In this document: positions 38,530 through 51,944 of the stretch, one piece after another
How the letters are laid out: each line of letters opens with the position of its first letter
Numbering within the stretch: the stretch's first letter is position 1
Assembly: GCA_026261815.1 (NCBI GenBank)
Contig: JAMPIT010000174.1
Location: 16,058,001 to 16,122,000 of the forward strand
DNA: 64,000 nucleotides
Origin: Monarcha castaneiventris obscurior
Taxonomy: Eukaryota; Chordata; Aves; Passeriformes; Monarchidae
Direction of reading: 5' to 3'
The notes under the pieces: model-generated
Database searches by the model: none
What the model saw: only the letters and a program-made list of their open reading frames with translations
Told to the model about the DNA's origin: nothing
Made by a program: the position numbers and the translations under genes

Positions 38530-40200
38530 TATGTTTATCAGTGCTCAAGAGAATCCAGATTGGTTTTATAGGTAAACTGAGTCTCAGCATGCTCAATTAG
38601 CAGTGGGAGAGGCTTACAAAGTTAGGACCTGCATTGGTCTCCTTGCCTTTGCCCAGAAGCAGAACTCCATGGAAATAAGCAGTACCGCTCTGAAATAATA
38701 TCCTGAGGGAGCTTATTGTTTTCCTGTGCCACGATTATACAACAGCACATTCCCACCTGCCTGTTGGAAGTATTTTCTCATTCAGAAATGATTTTTTTTA
38801 AGAACGTAGAGCAGTAACATACCCTGCAAAACTCTTATTTATACAGCACTGCTGTTATTATAGGAGCTGTTTATACAAATAAGGAACATATCCCACAGTG
38901 CAATATATTTCACTTGCCTAATGTACTTTTTGACATTTGATGAGAAACTGCAAGCCTTAATCCCCAAGCCCAGGTTAAAATGGCAGAGGAGTGCCCCATC
39001 CAAATGAAAGGCTGTCATTGTTCTTGCTGGAAACAGACACACTTATTTCCATGTCTGGCAATAATATTGTTTTAAATCAAACTGTGAAGAAGTTATCCAA
39101 GCTGAGTCAAAAGCTGGAATATGCATTTAAACCTCCTATTAATAGGCTTGGAAGAGCATATTTATTAAAAAAATTTCTTTATGAGGAACTGTTTTCCCTA
39201 AGAAAAATCTACCTGACATGTCTTTACTGTTCAAGCCATAATACAGTGTTATAGCCCCACTGATATCACTGATAAAGGCATTATGGGATGGCAAATGGAC
39301 AAAGAACAGAGTAAGAATGGAGAAAGAAAGGGAAAATAAAGAAGCAACGCTGTCATGTCACCCTGTCTGACACACTGGGAGGTCAGCAGCCTCCCTGCCG
39401 TGAGGGGTGTTTTTATTCTCAGTGCATCATGAAAAAGGACATTATCAGGAAGGGATTGAAAGGAGAATATGTGACAATATGAGTTCAGGTGTTTCCCCCA
39501 AGCACAAGCACAGGCAAAATGGTGTTACAGAAGAAACAAGGAGAGGCTGGAGGAGATGTGTTAGCAGTGAATAGGAGATAAGCAGATACCATTTGCATGG
39601 AGCCATGAGAAGCCACTACTCCATTGTGCTCTCTGTGCCCCCCTTGGCTGCTCCACTCTTGTATTCAGAAGTCCCAAACCTTCCCAAAGAATTCCCAAAT
39701 CCCCAAACATCTACAGTAACAGTACAAACCCAGCAACTATTTTTAAGAATTTCTCAAGGCAGCTCAAATTCCCCCTTTTTTATTGTTTTAGAACCACATC
39801 AAAGGCTGTTGTATCCTAGTGAATTTACATTAAAGTAGAAATTTTTTTATCCCTAAGGAATGGGGAGAAAGAGCAAACAATTCCCAGTGTCCACATCAGT
39901 TGCATATTTCCCCTCTTCTTTCTACCCTTCCCCTTCCCCCCTGTCTCCAGCACTGCTGCTCAGAGGAGAAAGTAACAAAGATATTTGAGATTATAAAGGG
40001 TTTTGGATGAGTGAACCTGGAGTGAGTAAAGCTCTTAGAAAAGAATTTAAAGGATCGCAGTGGCATGCAGTCATGTTATATAAACATATTCTGAATGGTA
40101 CCATCATACGCCCAGCCCTGGCGCCACAATTGCATTAAGTGAAATTTTATACAGAAATTGTGAAAGTGCACCGGGGTTGGCTGATTATCTGCTCTTTCTG
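38530..40200. other. Unique DNA, no gene seen
   Basis: No repeat family was recognised. Short open frames on both strands have no family signature. Confidence 0.55.
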
Positions 40201-40211
40201 TTCCCTTTCAG

Positions 40212-40276
40212 ACATGAAGAAAAAAGCCAAGGTGCTGGAGAAGAATGTGGACAGTGCCAAGAGGTTCCTGACCTAA
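40212..40276 (+). CDS. Candidate short terminal coding exon, unidentified
   Basis: A pyrimidine-rich run ending in ttccctttcag at 40201-40211 is a good vertebrate splice acceptor. It is followed by an open segment with an in-frame ATG at 40214 and a TAA at 40274-40276. The peptide is lysine-rich and helix-prone: MKKKAK, then VLEKNV, then SAKRFLT at the end. An AATAAA lies 112 bases past the stop at 40389-40394. Entered from an upstream exon it would begin in phase 1, two bases before the ATG codon. The block is richer in GC than its surroundings. Acceptor, stop and polyadenylation signal together suggest a last exon, perhaps an alternative one. I do not recognise the protein, I found no partner exon, and a coding run this short could be chance. 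Confidence 0.3.
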
Positions 40277-40388
40277 TTTAAGCATAAGGTTTTCTTTCTT
40301 TTCTTTGTTTTCTGTTGTTTTGGTTTTTTTCATCTTTCCCTCTCTCTTTTGGGCTCCCCCACAGGGTTCAAAGCTGTCACTCCTTAGA

Positions 40389-40394
40389 AATAAA
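40389..40394 (+). promoter_or_regulatory. Candidate polyadenylation signal AATAAA
   Basis: This is the first AATAAA after the stop of the candidate exon at 40212. It follows a T-rich stretch, but no clear GT-rich downstream element is seen. AATAAA is common in AT-rich DNA, so it has weight only together with the acceptor and stop upstream. Confidence 0.25.
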
Positions 40395-42373
40395 CACCTG
40401 AAATTGACTGTCACTGGGATTTAAAATTTTCAAACACCTAAGGAAAGAGAGAGTAGAAATTGGAATAAGGTGATGGAGTAACAGCAACTTTCTGAAGTGT
40501 CTAATGAATATTTCCCCTATAAATCTTGACAATTTTGAAATATATGTGGAGGAGGGGAATTTACAATACTATTCAGGAATTGTTTATTCTTGTCAAAATA
40601 AGTTAATTAAAATGAGGTTCTGTTAAAATGAAAGGGTCTGGCTCATTTGAAATATTAATTTAGTCCTCTGTTTCTGCAATCTGCCTGCAAGGGTCTCCGT
40701 GCGAGAGCAGGGCTGTGTTTGTTATGCACTAAAGCATTGTTGCAAGCAAAGCCAACCTTTTCTTTGCTTTTAATGTTGTCTGATCTCTTTCCCTGAGTTA
40801 GCCTGGGTCTGTTGACCTTCAGGGCAAACTGCAAAGCCTCACTTTTACTTGCACTAAGGATGAGTTTATGGTTTGTGTTTGAAGGGGGAAGGGAGTTGGG
40901 ATAAATCTGTTGTGTGGGGTGTGGGGTAGATTTGTTTGGAGGTTATCTTTCCTACTGATGCTCTTACTTAGCCCTGGCACTACCACTCAGGATTTCCATC
41001 CATTAGTCTGTGTTACCGACAGACACTGCTCTAGCAATGAGACAAGGGACAGCCTCTACCCAGCCACACAGAAAATGGACTGAAACATTTCAAATAAAGA
41101 ATGTTGATATAATTCCTAAGACTTCTCCCTCTCTGCCCCCAAAATAATTTAAATTTATTTTTCCAGGTAAAATTTCCAGTCCCTGAGATATGTACCATTT
41201 TGAATTAAACACTTTTTCTCACTTCTAACACACATAAATAAAAGAGAAAAAAAAAAAAATGCCTCCCCTTTTTTCTCTATCAGCTCTAAGTATAAAATTA
41301 ACCTATGTACCTCTAGATGAGGAATTCAATAGTGTGATAGAACATATCCCAAACAACAGAACATAAAATGTTCTTCTGTCACAACTTTCTGTTTGTTTAA
41401 GGGTTCCAGGAAACCTAGGAAACTCCTTCACCCAAATCCCATACAAAGCATTGTGGATGAACAGCAGAAACTGGTTATTCCTATGCAGGAACTTAAAAAC
41501 TCCACCAGCCATGTCAAATAATGACTGTTTTACTACAAAATGAGCAGATACATGGCATAAAATTCCATGCAAATCCTGTTGTTTTGCTGGCTATACTGAC
41601 ACGAAACCAACTAGAAGAGAAACTCTTCATTTCCTCTGGACAGCCCTGGGTAATGCTGGTGGTGCAGTGTATTTCAGAATTCTGGAGGGTGCCCCATTGT
41701 TTCTATCCTCACCCAACAGTATTTACTGCACTGCAGACCCCAACAGGAAGGGGGAATTTCCATTTGCTCTTCTGCAGTCACTGAGACAGAGGAACCTCAG
41801 GTACCAGACTGTTTAACACTGCATTTCTATTTGCCTGCTGACCTGAGAAACTCAGATACAGACTTTAAATCAGGCTGCAGTGAGAAGCCCTGGCACAGTA
41901 GGGAAGCAGGTTTCCAGAAACAGACAGGCACACATTAAAAACTGGTATTGCCAAAACATTCATGGAATGAAATGCTTTATCCGAACAGCCATTGGGTTAA
42001 AGCACACCCACAACAACAAGGGCTTGCTTAAAATGTCTTCCTCGCTTCTGCCCTGTGTGCCCCATCAGAGCTAGTGAGAGAATGGCACAAAAAGTGTCCT
42101 TCCTCCACTGCCACATCAAGGGTGGGGATCCTGTGGGATGCCACCTCCACAAACTGAGCAGGCAGCAAACCAAGGCACCTTAGCACTGCCTCCCTGCATT
42201 TTACACCTTTGCAACTCCTTTGCTACTCATCTTCCCACTCCTTGCCATCACCATATTACACTGCCTGCAAGCCAGGGCAGAGGTGCAGGTTGAGTTGGTG
42301 CTTCAGGGAATGATATTTTCTACAGATCTGTCTCTAACCAGTAGGTACTTTGTCCTGATTCAAGGCATCTTGA

Positions 42374-42411
42374 TTTTTTTTTTGGGGGGGGTTTTTTTGG
42401 GTGTTGTTTTT

Positions 42412-42442
<31 letters not shown>
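42374..42442. repeat. G/T-only low-complexity tract with (GTTTT)n
   Basis: Runs of T alternate with an eight-base G run and a shorter GGG. The tract then settles into about five GTTTT units. The plus strand contains no A or C across the whole tract. Open frames of about 60 codons on both strands here read poly-Phe or poly-Lys/Asn and are artefacts. Confidence 0.95.
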
Positions 42443-45400
42443 AGATTCCCCCCATACACACATATTGAGTGGAAGATTATCACAAAAAGGTGTGAAGACC
42501 ATCCTCCTGCTCTTCCAAGAGTGGGCATCCTGAACAGTAGGCTCTTTGCTTCTGTTCTTAGGAGAAGGAGGACCCCAAAGGGAATGGAACTCTCAGGTTA
42601 GAGCCTTTCAAAGAGAAGCAGCCTGTAGAAAGGATTTCACTTCAAGGGCAAGGCACAGACAGATGAATTTCCATGTGATGTGTGCAGGGAATCTAGTCTG
42701 TCATCACAGTTCAGAGATAAATTGGGTTTATCTGCTCCCACACTGACATTTGCTGCATTTGAGAAGCCCTAGGATACTGAGATACAAATTAAAGGTCCCA
42801 AGCATGCCATATGACCTGCTGAGGATGTCTAAGTTCTTAGACACCAAAATTTTGTTAATTGAATTCCTCCACAGACTCTGTTCAGTTGTCGGGTTATCAA
42901 TATCTACCACCTCAGTATTTAGTTACCTGCATCAAAACACTTACACACTGTGTGTCCACCCCAGATTGAATACCAAACCTGTATTTCAGTTGAGTTTATT
43001 GATGGGTTGGGTCCTACAAGACTATATCAAGAGCACAGTGATTTCACTGCATTGTTAGGAGGTCACTGCTTAGGCCTGGGGCCATGTAACATTTTCCTCA
43101 ACAGTTACCAGGCATAGTCTGGGACTCAGCACAGACCAGGGACCAATCCCAGTCATGAACTTAGATGCAATTAGCCTGTCTTGAAGGGTGAGATTTATAC
43201 AACATGGATGGGAGCCACACCATCTTCATCATTCTGTGCCACAGAAAGATCCTGCAATGTGCTCCTACATTCTGATCTGTGCATGATGTGGTTGAAGGCC
43301 AGCTAAAATGGATTTACTGGGATTACAGTTCTAGATTTAGGTTCCAAAATCCCACTTTATTTATTTTTAACACTTAGATCCTACTTAGAGTTGGAAAAAT
43401 AAACTACGCTTTGATAGTTTAAGAATAAAATTAAATGTCTATCAAAAAATATTTGCCTGATTTATTTCAGGGAATATTATTTAAAAATTCCATTATGTCA
43501 TTCAATATTTCTGTGGAATTCTTCTATTTAGACTCCTGTTAATAAGAGTTCTGGGAGCAATGGAGACCCCAGGGCTGGCAGGATTGCTTGGGTCAGATAA
43601 GATATTATTTATATATAGGTTTAAATACAAATCTGATACCCAAACATCTGGTTGGAAATGAAATTCCCCCTGTGCTTGCAGAGTTGTTCATTCCACCTTC
43701 AAGTAAATTTCCAGGGAAAGTTAGGGTTGTATCCTCCTGCTTTTGGCATCCCACATGCAGGAGCTGAGCACAAGACAGGAAAGAGCAAAGTCCCTCTCCT
43801 GAGTCTAGCTCAGCTCACCTGCTTGGCCTCCATAAAATATGTATTCTCTTATCTATATTTCCCTTCTGGGAATGTTTATATTTATTTTCCTTATACAAAA
43901 CATCCCCACTCAGTCCATACTTGCACTCCATCCCCATTGGTGTGGATCTTTCCTTCTATTACAGTACAGGCATTTGGCAAAACAAGATAACAGCAGAGAG
44001 CTTTGTTACAACCCAAAGGCTAAAACTGAAAAGCCTGTAAGTGGGAGTGTTTTTCTGATGGAAAGTGAGGCACCAGCTGCTTCTCAGGGCTAAAACCTTT
44101 CTCTGAACCAGTACCTATGTGATTGTGTTATGTGGTCCCTCTCCTTATATCTCTTTTAATTTTCATTTACATCAAGATTGTTTTCTTAGAGTTGTCTCAC
44201 ATAGCGAAGAGGAAGCAAAGCATGAATAGACTATTGATGGTCTAGCTTCATATATAATGTATATGGCACTCTTATCTGTGGAAAATATTAACGTTATAGC
44301 AGAATATATTTAAGAGGTCAGAGTACTCAGTTTGTTTTGAAAGGAGGGAGGCCACATCTAGCAGTGCCATGAGAGTCAAGGTGCTTGAGTTTTGTTTTCC
44401 CTTCTTCCTGTGTTACCTTAAGAAGCCACAGGGCTCTTCTCTGCTTATGTATGTTAAATGTCTGTCTCCAGAGCTGCAGCAGCATGTTACTGCACTCCCT
44501 CAGAGCAGCCTGTTTTCCTCTACACAAGCTCATGTGGATGCCTCTCCTCTAGATTCACAGGAGGAAAGAGAGAGAGAGCTTTTACCAGCCTCACAGTGCA
44601 GCCATTTTATCTCAAGCTCGTAGCTGCTTCTTCCTGGTTTCCCACCACTGCTTTAGCCTCTTCCCACCAATGCTTTTACCACTACATGGCTGTCTCTGCC
44701 CTGGATTTGGGCTTCATTCAGAAGTGAAAGAACAGTGGAGAGTGTGCTGTTCTCACCTTGTACAGGGGTTGTTCCTTCTGACAAAGAGAAGTGGTCAGGC
44801 CATCCCACAGCACAAGGTTATAGGGGAGAGATTGGGATAATCCCTCCATCCCCAGACTTGCCTGCCTCCCAGTACACAGCAATGATCCTTTGCTTAAATT
44901 CTGTCAAATCCTTTGAAATCAGCAGATGAAAGATAAGGCAATTGCACTGTTCTGGGTCTGTGTGACTACAAAGGAGTAGGATTCTCTTCACAGAAGCTGA
45001 GTAGATTGGTTGATTTCTAATTTTTTTTCCCCCCACTTAATGGGAATTTTTGAAATCCATAGCATAGAAACTGTTTTGGTGGTGTGCTGAGAGATTTTGA
45101 GACAAACATGTTGAGAGAAGTTATCCTATCCATATAAATGCATACAAAGAGTGGCACGTAGAGAGGAGAAAAGGAAGAGAAACTTTCAGAGGTCCAACTG
45201 AGACTGGAGTCCAACCATGACAAGTAGAAGCAGTTCCTGAATGAAAATGCAAACCCTAACCAGACTCACAGCCTAAACCAGGAGCACCATCGAGCAGGAA
45301 GGGAACCAAGGCAGAGATTTGCAGATTACACACTCCGTGGTCTGTTGGAGGTTATGTCAGTCCTTTCCAAAATTGAGTATGAGTAGCCTGAACCTCTGTT

Positions 45401-48400
45401 CGAACACAGGACCACGGCTGCTCTTAGTGCTGACAGAAAGACTCCGTTTGGCTAAATGAGGAAAATTATCTCTCTTTATCTCTCTTATGTGTTGAAACAC
45501 AGTCCTTCAGACAAAACCAGTATGGTTATTGACACTAAGCTGTTTAGATTCCCAGAAGACACGAATTTTCAGTACAGAGCACTGGCATAGCTACACACAG
45601 ATGAAGGATAAATTCACCATAGCTACTCACCTGATATGCAGGATATGCAATTTAGCAGATTTGTGTACATCTTCAGCAGCTTGATGATCTTCAGCGGGGT
45701 GCTCACTTTAAGTGCTTGAGCAGTGGTGCACGTCTCCTACACTGCATCCTGCGCCACAGGAACTTTGGTACTGCCAAAGGAAGGAGAGGGAAAGCACATG
45801 GTGGGAGCTGCTCGAGCTCCCTTCCCAAGAAAGAGATTCACGAGCCCATTTTGCACAACGTAGTGTATTCCAAGGACAAAAGCAAAACAGCTCTTCAGAA
45901 ATTTCTTCATGAGCTGGAGATAAAAGTAATCCCTGCTAGGGATGGTTTAGCAGTATGCATATATGGGGGAGGAATTTCAGAGGAAGGGAAATACCCCTCC
46001 ACCCCATCCTGAGTTTTCAATAATACTTTGTAGTTCTGCCCACTTTTGAAGTAGCTTAAAAGAAATGGAAGTATTTGGAATGTTTTTACAGAAGAAATAC
46101 TTCCTTTTGTATAATTAAAATTATTGTGGTTGGCTCCTAGAGTGAGAGGCTCATAAATTTGTTTCCAGTAGCAATCAGTATAGTTCATACCCATCCTATC
46201 AAACTGAGTTAACTCGTGTTCGTTTTGGGCCTCATCCAGAGCTTATTGATGTCAGAGGAAAGAAACTATTGACTTAAACAGGCTTTGGAGTAGACCATAC
46301 AAGCTGAAAAGAACAGATAATCTGGTTATTTCTGCCACAAAGAAAAGGGATATCCAGTGAAAATAAATAGGTGAAAGTGAAAATAAAATAATAATCAATT
46401 TAAAAAATATTAAAAACCGGACAAAAGAATCCCATGAACAGAGTGTTTTGCATGATCCAGAGTAGTTATAGGGAGAAGCAGAGAACCTCATGGTGCAGGG
46501 GGTGACCACAACAACTCCCAGAAATTAGGAGGAGATATAGGGAGATGAAGAAAATTTGTCTGATTTGCCTTTCATGTCTGAAAGTATAGAATTAAAACCT
46601 GACCAGGGTGACTACTACAGGAGATAACCTTAGGCTTTATGTGTTCTGGCCAAACCTGTGATATCAGATTTTGAAGCTGTCCAATTAAAAATAGAGATCA
46701 CAAAAATTACATGAGACAAAGATCCTGAAGGACACACAAACTTAGGGAAGGTTTATAAAGAATCTGTCCATGCTGGATGAATTATCAAAAGCCATGACAA
46801 TCTCTGAAATGAGTTCAGTACCCAGCAGGTTTCCCATGAGAACAGGCATCTACAATGCAAATTCCATGCCCAAGCCCTGCCGCATGATTGCCAGATCCAA
46901 GCATCAGAGTGAGGAATAAATCCCCTTCTCACTCCCCTTAAAAATAATGAAAATATGAGGAATAAAGGATTTGAAGTCTTTTTTTATTGGCCTGATGGTT
47001 TAAGGAATTTGAGTGCTGCTGGCACTCCAAAAGGTCCTCTTTCCAACTATGAGTATGAGAAATTACTTTATTGTCTAAACCAAGGACTTCCCTACAGGTC
47101 TTCACTTAGGCTCCCATTTGGCTTTTCTCCTTCCTGTTTCCATATTCTTTCTTTGATTTCTTTGTTCCAGACCATATTTCCCAAAATATCATGGAGGTGA
47201 ACTTTTTCCCTACAGTGAAACCATTAGCAAAATATCTGTTGAATTCAAGAAGGCCAAGGTTGTGTAAGTGACAACTGACTTCACTTTTTTGTAATTCTCT
47301 TTAACTGTAGTTAAATCATTCTGTGAAGTTCTCTGCTCTGAAAATTTCCCCAGCATTTACAGACATGGGTCTCCTGTGGTCAGGATGCCACAGCTTCCCT
47401 GTGCAATTCCCCCATCCAAAGTCAAACAGTATTATTGGTTGATGTCCCTATAATGTCATTCTTATCCCAGTTATAGCTGCAATTACACTGTTTAATATTG
47501 TGCACATGGCCTTGGATATTAATTCTGACATGTAACCCTGTGTTTGCTTTGTTGTGCTCTTTTCATAAGGACAAGATCATGCTTTATGTATTGGCTTTGT
47601 GTTCTGCAGATTTTAAATAGATACAGAGAACTGTGCCATTCAAATCTGAGTTTTAGTAACCCAAAAGATCAGCTCAAATCTCCAAGGACAAAGAGCTGAC
47701 ATAAAAGTCTAGTCTTCCCAAATCCACAAATCTATAAAATTCCTGTTAGGGAACCTGATAAGTCACTTGACATTTCCATACTTTGATATCTCCAATTCTG
47801 AAGTGACGGAACACTCTTATCTTTTAGAAGGTAACATGAGACTAATTTTTCTATAGACAGATTATTCTGGGGACTTCTGCCAAAGCAAAGCTTCACTAAA
47901 ACCTTCCAATGAACATACCTCCAGAGGAAAAACAACACTGAGATATGAAAGTAAGAGAAGACCATAAAGGGTCTAACCTCAGTTGACCATTGTCATTGTA
48001 TATTTATTCAATTTCCTTGTTGTGAGATAAAATCCTTAATTTGTGTTTACTGATCTGGGTCAAAGGACAAGAGTGTTGAAAGGGATGTTACAGGTTTTTC
48101 TTCTGTGTGCTTCTTTAAGGCAATAGTTCCTTAGTTCTACATGTACACAGCAAAGCAACACCCTTTTCTATTTCCAATTTAAAGGGTGATGCATGGTTGT
48201 TATAGCTGAAGGAGATAAATTACAACTACTTGAGAAAACAAATAGAAAGCTGTTTTAGTCATCACAGTAGGGTTAAAAAAATAAAATATGATTTGGCTAT
48301 ATGGCTGTATAGATGCAAATGTACTACTTATATTTACACATATTACTCTGAAGGAAGTTTTCCTGTTCATTTGCATAGGGGAGAAATTCTTTCATTCTTG

Positions 48401-48754
48401 CATTCAAAAGGCCCCATCTACAAGCAAAATTACAGGAAACAAAAAGAGAAGTGAGTGCATGTTCAAGTACCTGGAAAAAAGTGTTGGATTTGTTCCAAAA
48501 ATCCAGCACTATTACTGGAGCTGATACGCCTCCCTAAAACTGTGTAAATGGTTCCCTTGATCAGAAAAAGGGTCTGGTGCTGCAAAAACTTTATCAGGGT
48601 TGTTAAAGTACAAGCTTTTGAGTCAAAAAGTATCCTGTACAGTCAGGAGCAGATATATCCCAGGTAGAGAGATGTCAAAGAGCTTGTATAGTGTTTTCCA
48701 TATAAGAAAAATTTTGCTTGGAGGAAATATATTTTTGCAGGTAAAAAGCTTTCA

Positions 48755-48820
48755 CACACACACAGAAAATAAAACAATAATAAAACCAAAACACAAAAAC
48801 AAACAAAGAAAAAAACACAT
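48755..48820. repeat. A/C-rich low-complexity patch
   Basis: It begins with a short CA run and continues as A-rich sequence with isolated C bases (acaaaaacaaac-like). The 129-codon open frame across it has a low-complexity Lys/Asn/Gln composition and is not called as a gene. Confidence 0.7.
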
Positions 48821-51689
48821 TGTTTTTTACTTGGTAAAATGGAAGAGAAATTTAAAAAGCCAATTCTTCTACCAACATAATAAGGAATATTTAATTTTGA
48901 CTGCTGATGTTAACCCCAGGTCTTACCAGCCAATCTCACCAGAAAGGAATATTTTCCTGTTTTTACCAGGTAGCCTAGAAGGAAGCTGAATTTATGATGA
49001 GAAGGTGCTCTGACAATAAAAATATGTGATATATTTCATGTACTTGCCTTAAAATTAATTTCTGTGTGGTAATAAGACACTAATTATATTACTACCACTT
49101 CAACATTAATTTGCAAAAATTCACTTCTATTGTTTTCCCAGAAAGGTTTTGACATAATAAAAATGTGGCAAGCCAATTGATCTTATTAACCAAAAGACTG
49201 AATAATATTTTTCAGCGTGCGCTCAGGCTGTTCTGGCAAATGAACCTCACCTGGGCTGACATTGCATTGTCTTAGTTCTCAGATTAGGTGTATCTTTGTC
49301 ATCTTTCTTTGTATTTACATAGAAGATCATGTTGAGTTCTCCTATCTTTAACTGGAGAAAAGTTAGTTAGTTAAGAATGTCAAAGTCTACATCCAGTGCC
49401 TCCAGCTGAGCTAGTTTGAAACAGATGTCTCAAATAGATGGGATGAATCATGCCAAAAATAATTGTGTTCTCCATGGACTGCAAAGGGAATCGAGAAGTT
49501 AGCTCAGCTGCAGCCTTCTCACTGAGATGATCTAAATCCTCTGGTCCACCAGAGAAAAGAAGTGGGACATCAGCAGGACCATTTATCTTGTCCTAAAACA
49601 GGCAGCACCAATTTTCTTCTGAAACTGCAGACCTACATCTCTTCATAAACTATAAAGTGAGCTTTGATGCCTCATCTTTAGGCAACTAAAGTGAGAGAAT
49701 ATAAACCCCAGCTACGATATATAAAGCAAGAAGTCTGTGACCTCAAGGTGGACTTTTCTACATTTACAGCAATGCAAATAATGAAAGCAATATAAACTCA
49801 CTAACACAAGCTGTTAAACCTTTCAGGCCAAATATGGCCTGCCAGCTTCTGTTGATATAAATGTGTTTGTACACCAGACCAAAAGATAAAATTTTGGACT
49901 GTATTTGCCAACCAGCATCCAGACAAGCCAGAGACCAATCAGTTCAAATCCCATCTTGTGATCACTATTTGTGAATTTGCTATTCTGGACATAAAAGTCT
50001 GTATTTCTTTAATAGAACTGCATCAGAGATAGCAGCAAATATAACATTAAAGAAACCTAACCCAAAGCTTGTTCTAAGGTTACTTAAAGACACCCATTTC
50101 TTATCAACTAAATCGCTCAAAACCAAGATTATCACCAGTTATAGCAACATTAACATCCGCATCTACCTCAACTCATGTCACAACCCAAATGTGAGAACAC
50201 TCAGAAAACCTCAGCTCCAGAGCCAACTCCCTCCCAGTGCCAGTGCACAACTGACCACAAAAGTCATCAAAATTGCATCCCTGATTCCTCACTGGGGCTG
50301 TTCTTTAACTTGACCCTTTTATTTGCAGAAATAGGGAAAAACACGGATGCCTAAGCAACCAGAGGAAAGACGAAAACCCACATTTGCATTGTCTCTGCTC
50401 AATGGGTTGCATGAGAAAATAGGAAAAGTTGCTTTTTTTTAGGGTGTCAGATGCCTACAGATGGCATTGTTGCCCCTTTAACCCTCCCTACAGCCCAGCT
50501 CGAGTGCACCAAGGGTTATGGGTGGGAGAGGGACCCTGACACTGCAAAGATGTGACTTGAAACATGAAAAGCAAAAGGCATCTCAGAAACACCCTTGGGA
50601 AAAGTTTTGTTTGACTGACAGTGGAAGGAGTCTCAGAAGGGCAGATTTCCTAAAGTACATCAAAAATAAAAAAAATACAGTTAAAGCTGGCTACTCCAAT
50701 AAATCACCTTACCTTCTCTTGTTCCTCCCTTAGACATTTCTGTTTGTAGGTACGTTCATGTATTCATGTAAGGAATCCAAACCTTTCAGTATCCACAGGA
50801 AAGAAAGAAAAATTTCCACTACTTTTGTTTAGCAACCGAGCTACTGAAAAAAAAATCAGATTTATCACCACCCTAAGATGAAACATTGAAAAATCTTGTG
50901 AAGAAAAACTTTAAGGTTCCAAAAGCTAGTCAGGGTTTTGAGAAGGCATTTTTATATCATTTCCACAAGCCAAATCATTATTTAAAGTATTTTGAAAGAT
51001 CTAGATGCACAAAAGTAGAGACACTGGTTGTGCAGCATTTCAGACTGTAACTGCTAGGGTGAGACACAAACCTTTTGCTTACATTTATCAAGAGATACCT
51101 TCATGTTTTAAAGATTCCCAACTTGGACACTAAAAGAAAAGTAAGAAAAAGTATTAAAAAGAGAACAGAAAGGAAACCCCTCAGTTGCCTCCCACAGAGT
51201 AGACTCTTGTCAGACCACTTATCCTGGATGTAGGAGACCAGATTCAATGTTCCCACCATGTACACATCACAGAAGAAAGGACTTTATTTGGAAACTTAAG
51301 GGCTAATTGCTGGTGGCCTGAGTAATGGGGAGGTGCTGATGTATCTTTCTTTAGAATCTGTACCTGCAGCAAAAAATCAAACAAGCAAAACCCCAACAAA
51401 AGTTTATAAGATTCATTGAGCAACAACATAAGGATATGATTTAAGAGCCCAGTAATCATACAGGTTGCCTGCGATCAGAAAGCAGCCTAGAAGAAAGTGC
51501 ATATTCCCTATGGAACAGTCAGTAGACAATATGGAGAAAACAGTCTCCAGCACAGGAACTGAGATGTAGGTCTCCTCCATCCAACTGAGCTCTTAATTAT
51601 TAAAGTGGGAGTTTTCCTTCAGTCTTTCTTCTCAAAAGAATGGCAGATCATTTTTTAGACGTTTATATGCAGAGTACAGAGCACTCTAC

Positions 51690-51942
51690 AGAGATAAAGG
51701 AGAGATTTAGACTAGATACTAGGAAGAAAATCTTTATTGTGAAGGTGGTGAGGCACTGGAACAGGTTTTCCAAAGGAACTGTGGCTGCTCCATGCTTGGA
51801 GCATCAAAGGCCAGTTTGGATGGGACTTTGAGATGCCTGGTCTAGTGGAAGGTGTCCCTGCCCACAGCATGGGGGTAGGAATGAAATGATGTCTAAGGTC
51901 CCTTCCAACCCAAACCATTCTGGGCTTTTATGATTCAATGAT
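51690..51942 (+). repeat. CR1 LINE 3' end
   Basis: gagatttagactagatacta, ggtggtgaggcactggaaca, ggccagtttggatgggactt, ctagtggaaggtgtccctgc, atgatgtctaaggtcccttc and caaccc follow in CR1 order. The terminal octamers are broken by a small insertion (ttctgggcttttatgattc). Moderate divergence. Confidence 0.95.
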
Positions 51943-51944
51943 TA

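Larger units (their letters stand above)
40420..51680. other. Long repeat-poor unique DNA, no gene seen
   Basis: About 11 kb with no recognised CR1 or LTR copy. It contains the G/T tract at 42374, an A/C-rich patch near 48755-48820 and an AATAAA followed by 13 A bases at 41237-41259. An open frame of 118 codons from 45656 to 46012 is not called for lack of a family. Confidence 0.55.

Noticed and set aside
42320..42528. Lys/Asn/Pro-rich open frames
   Set aside because: They are translations of the G/T-only tract.
48600..48989. 129-codon plus-strand open frame
   Set aside because: Much of it translates an A/C-rich low-complexity patch into Lys/Asn/Thr.
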